This document shows positions 24,337 through 24,809 of a stretch of DNA of 24,809 nucleotides, piece after piece (position 1 is the first letter of the stretch; the number at the start of each line of letters is the position of its first letter). Source of the DNA: an uncultured Mucilaginibacter sp. GTDB taxonomy: Bacteria > Bacteroidota > Bacteroidia > Sphingobacteriales > Sphingobacteriaceae. The stretch spans positions 1 through 24,809 of the forward strand of contig NZ_CAMLOV010000075.1 of the NCBI RefSeq assembly GCF_946481715.1, given 5' to 3'. Position numbers and translations under genes: made by a program. Under the pieces are notes generated by a model. That model was not told the DNA's origin. It did no database searches and saw only the letters and a program-made list of their open reading frames with translations.

Positions 24337-24369
24337 AAAAGCCTCCAGATTTTTCATCTAAAGGCTTTT
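24337..24369. terminator. Possible bidirectional terminator hairpin
   Basis: AAAAGCCT, 2 bases, AGAT, a 5-base loop, ATCT, 2 bases, AGGCTTTT. The stem is broken by one internal loop and has T-tracts on either strand, with a further AAATTTTT after it on the plus strand. It lies 50 bases upstream of the membrane protein gene. It would end transcripts reaching it from the right, from a gene not identified here. Confidence 0.5.
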
Positions 24370-24481
24370 AAATTTTTGTGGGGCTATGCTACAAAACCGT
24401 GCTGTTTTATGTGTGATTTGCTTTGCGCCCTGCAAACAACCGTGGCTGCAAGCTTAATAACAGCAAGTATATTTTCCAATT

Positions 24482-24495
24482 TTAACGTTCGTTAA
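24482..24495. promoter_or_regulatory. Palindrome TTAACGTTCGTTAA
   Basis: TTAACG-TT-CGTTAA is a perfect 6-bp inverted repeat with a 2-base centre, the shape of operators used by TetR-like and similar dimeric regulators. It stands in a gap about 190 bases upstream of the membrane protein gene and near no other confirmed gene, so its role is uncertain. Confidence 0.3.
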
Positions 24496-24809
24496 TTTAA
24501 ATGGCTTTAAGGCCGTTATCCATAACCTGTAAATCGTATCCCTCATACTGGTATTTGCTTTTTTACCTGGTAGCAACTTTTCCATCATGGAAGTTTATAT
24601 TACTAATTGTGTTTTTACGCTTACCAATGGGGTTATTCCCATTGAAAATTATTCCTGAGTTTACCGGCATTCCAGATAGCCTGTATGTCCGGTTCGCAGA
24701 TTTTCCATAAACTTCGCGCTGCTTCTGAAATGGGTTTGAGTTTATTTAACCGATATTTTTACTGTTTTTGAAATGTTGCGCGATGAATTGCCTAACTGGA
24801 GGATGTATT

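Larger units (their letters stand above)
24288..24809. other. Gene-poor right end
   Basis: 522 bases without a convincing gene. A hairpin (24337-24369) and a palindrome (24482-24495) are listed separately. On the minus strand one frame reads with stops at 24746, 24563 and 24497; the middle piece is 60 codons open without an early ATG and may be a decayed gene. On the plus strand an ATG at 24773 opens a frame (MLRDELPNWRMY) that runs off the window end and could be the start of a real gene, but 12 residues decide nothing. Confidence 0.5.

Noticed and set aside
24337..24369. Riboswitch or small RNA upstream of the membrane protein gene
   Set aside because: The hairpin is short and terminator-like, and no conserved riboswitch core was recognised by eye.
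24501..24710. Plus-strand 69-codon frame as a membrane protein gene
   Set aside because: It is hydrophobic, but no promoter or ribosome binding site is seen, it starts next to a palindrome in an AT-rich gap, and nothing in it is recognisable.

Overview
The window looks like a chromosomal contig from a Bacteroidota bacterium, most likely family Sphingobacteriaceae (Mucilaginibacter/Pedobacter type). The lineage is inferred from the protein families: a type IX secretion C-terminal domain, GH20 and GH106 glycosidases, a fused rhamnulose-phosphate aldolase/dehydrogenase and a RhaT transporter. Promoters of the Bacteroidota pattern (TTG, about 19-20 bases, TAnnTTTG) and weak Shine-Dalgarno signals agree. 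Bases 1-46 are not genomic: they match the 3' part of the Illumina TruSeq universal adapter, so the left edge is an untrimmed contig end that cuts a gene.

Left part (47-3393): a truncated Tat-exported Gfo/Idh/MocA oxidoreductase lies divergent from a secreted GH20 beta-hexosaminidase. A bidirectional terminator separates the latter from a small secreted protein of unknown function. Region 3441-5760: a minus-strand run of five close genes (ferredoxin-like small protein, VOC/PhnB, membrane-anchored SRPBCC, VOC/PhnB, DoxX-like) is divergent from a GlxA-type DJ-1/AraC regulator. The run ends at a long imperfect inverted repeat of the CACAGAG type.

Middle part (6957-12826): an orphan DUF47/PhoU-like protein, a tiny membrane protein, a lysine/alanine-rich small protein with a good promoter, and a convergent T9SS cargo protein whose 3' coding end overlaps it and carries a terminator-like palindrome. 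Next come a translationally coupled pair, a soluble SPFH/Band 7 coiled-coil protein and a divergent NAD-kinase-like protein, and then rlmF, a 23S rRNA methyltransferase gene.

Right part (13074-23548): an L-rhamnose utilisation locus, all on the minus strand. In transcription order it runs rhaT (symporter), rhaD-type aldolase/dehydrogenase fusion, rhaI isomerase, rhaB kinase, a GntR regulator with a sugar-binding-protein-like sensor, and a secreted GH106 alpha-L-rhamnosidase. The genes cover release of rhamnose from glycans, uptake, isomerisation, phosphorylation, cleavage to DHAP and lactaldehyde, and oxidation of lactaldehyde. An identical 17-base element precedes both rhaT and the aldolase gene and is the best candidate operator for the GntR regulator.

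A multi-spanning membrane protein lies upstream of rhaT. The last 520 bases hold a hairpin, a palindrome and no convincing gene. No tRNA, rRNA, CRISPR array or insertion sequence was seen.
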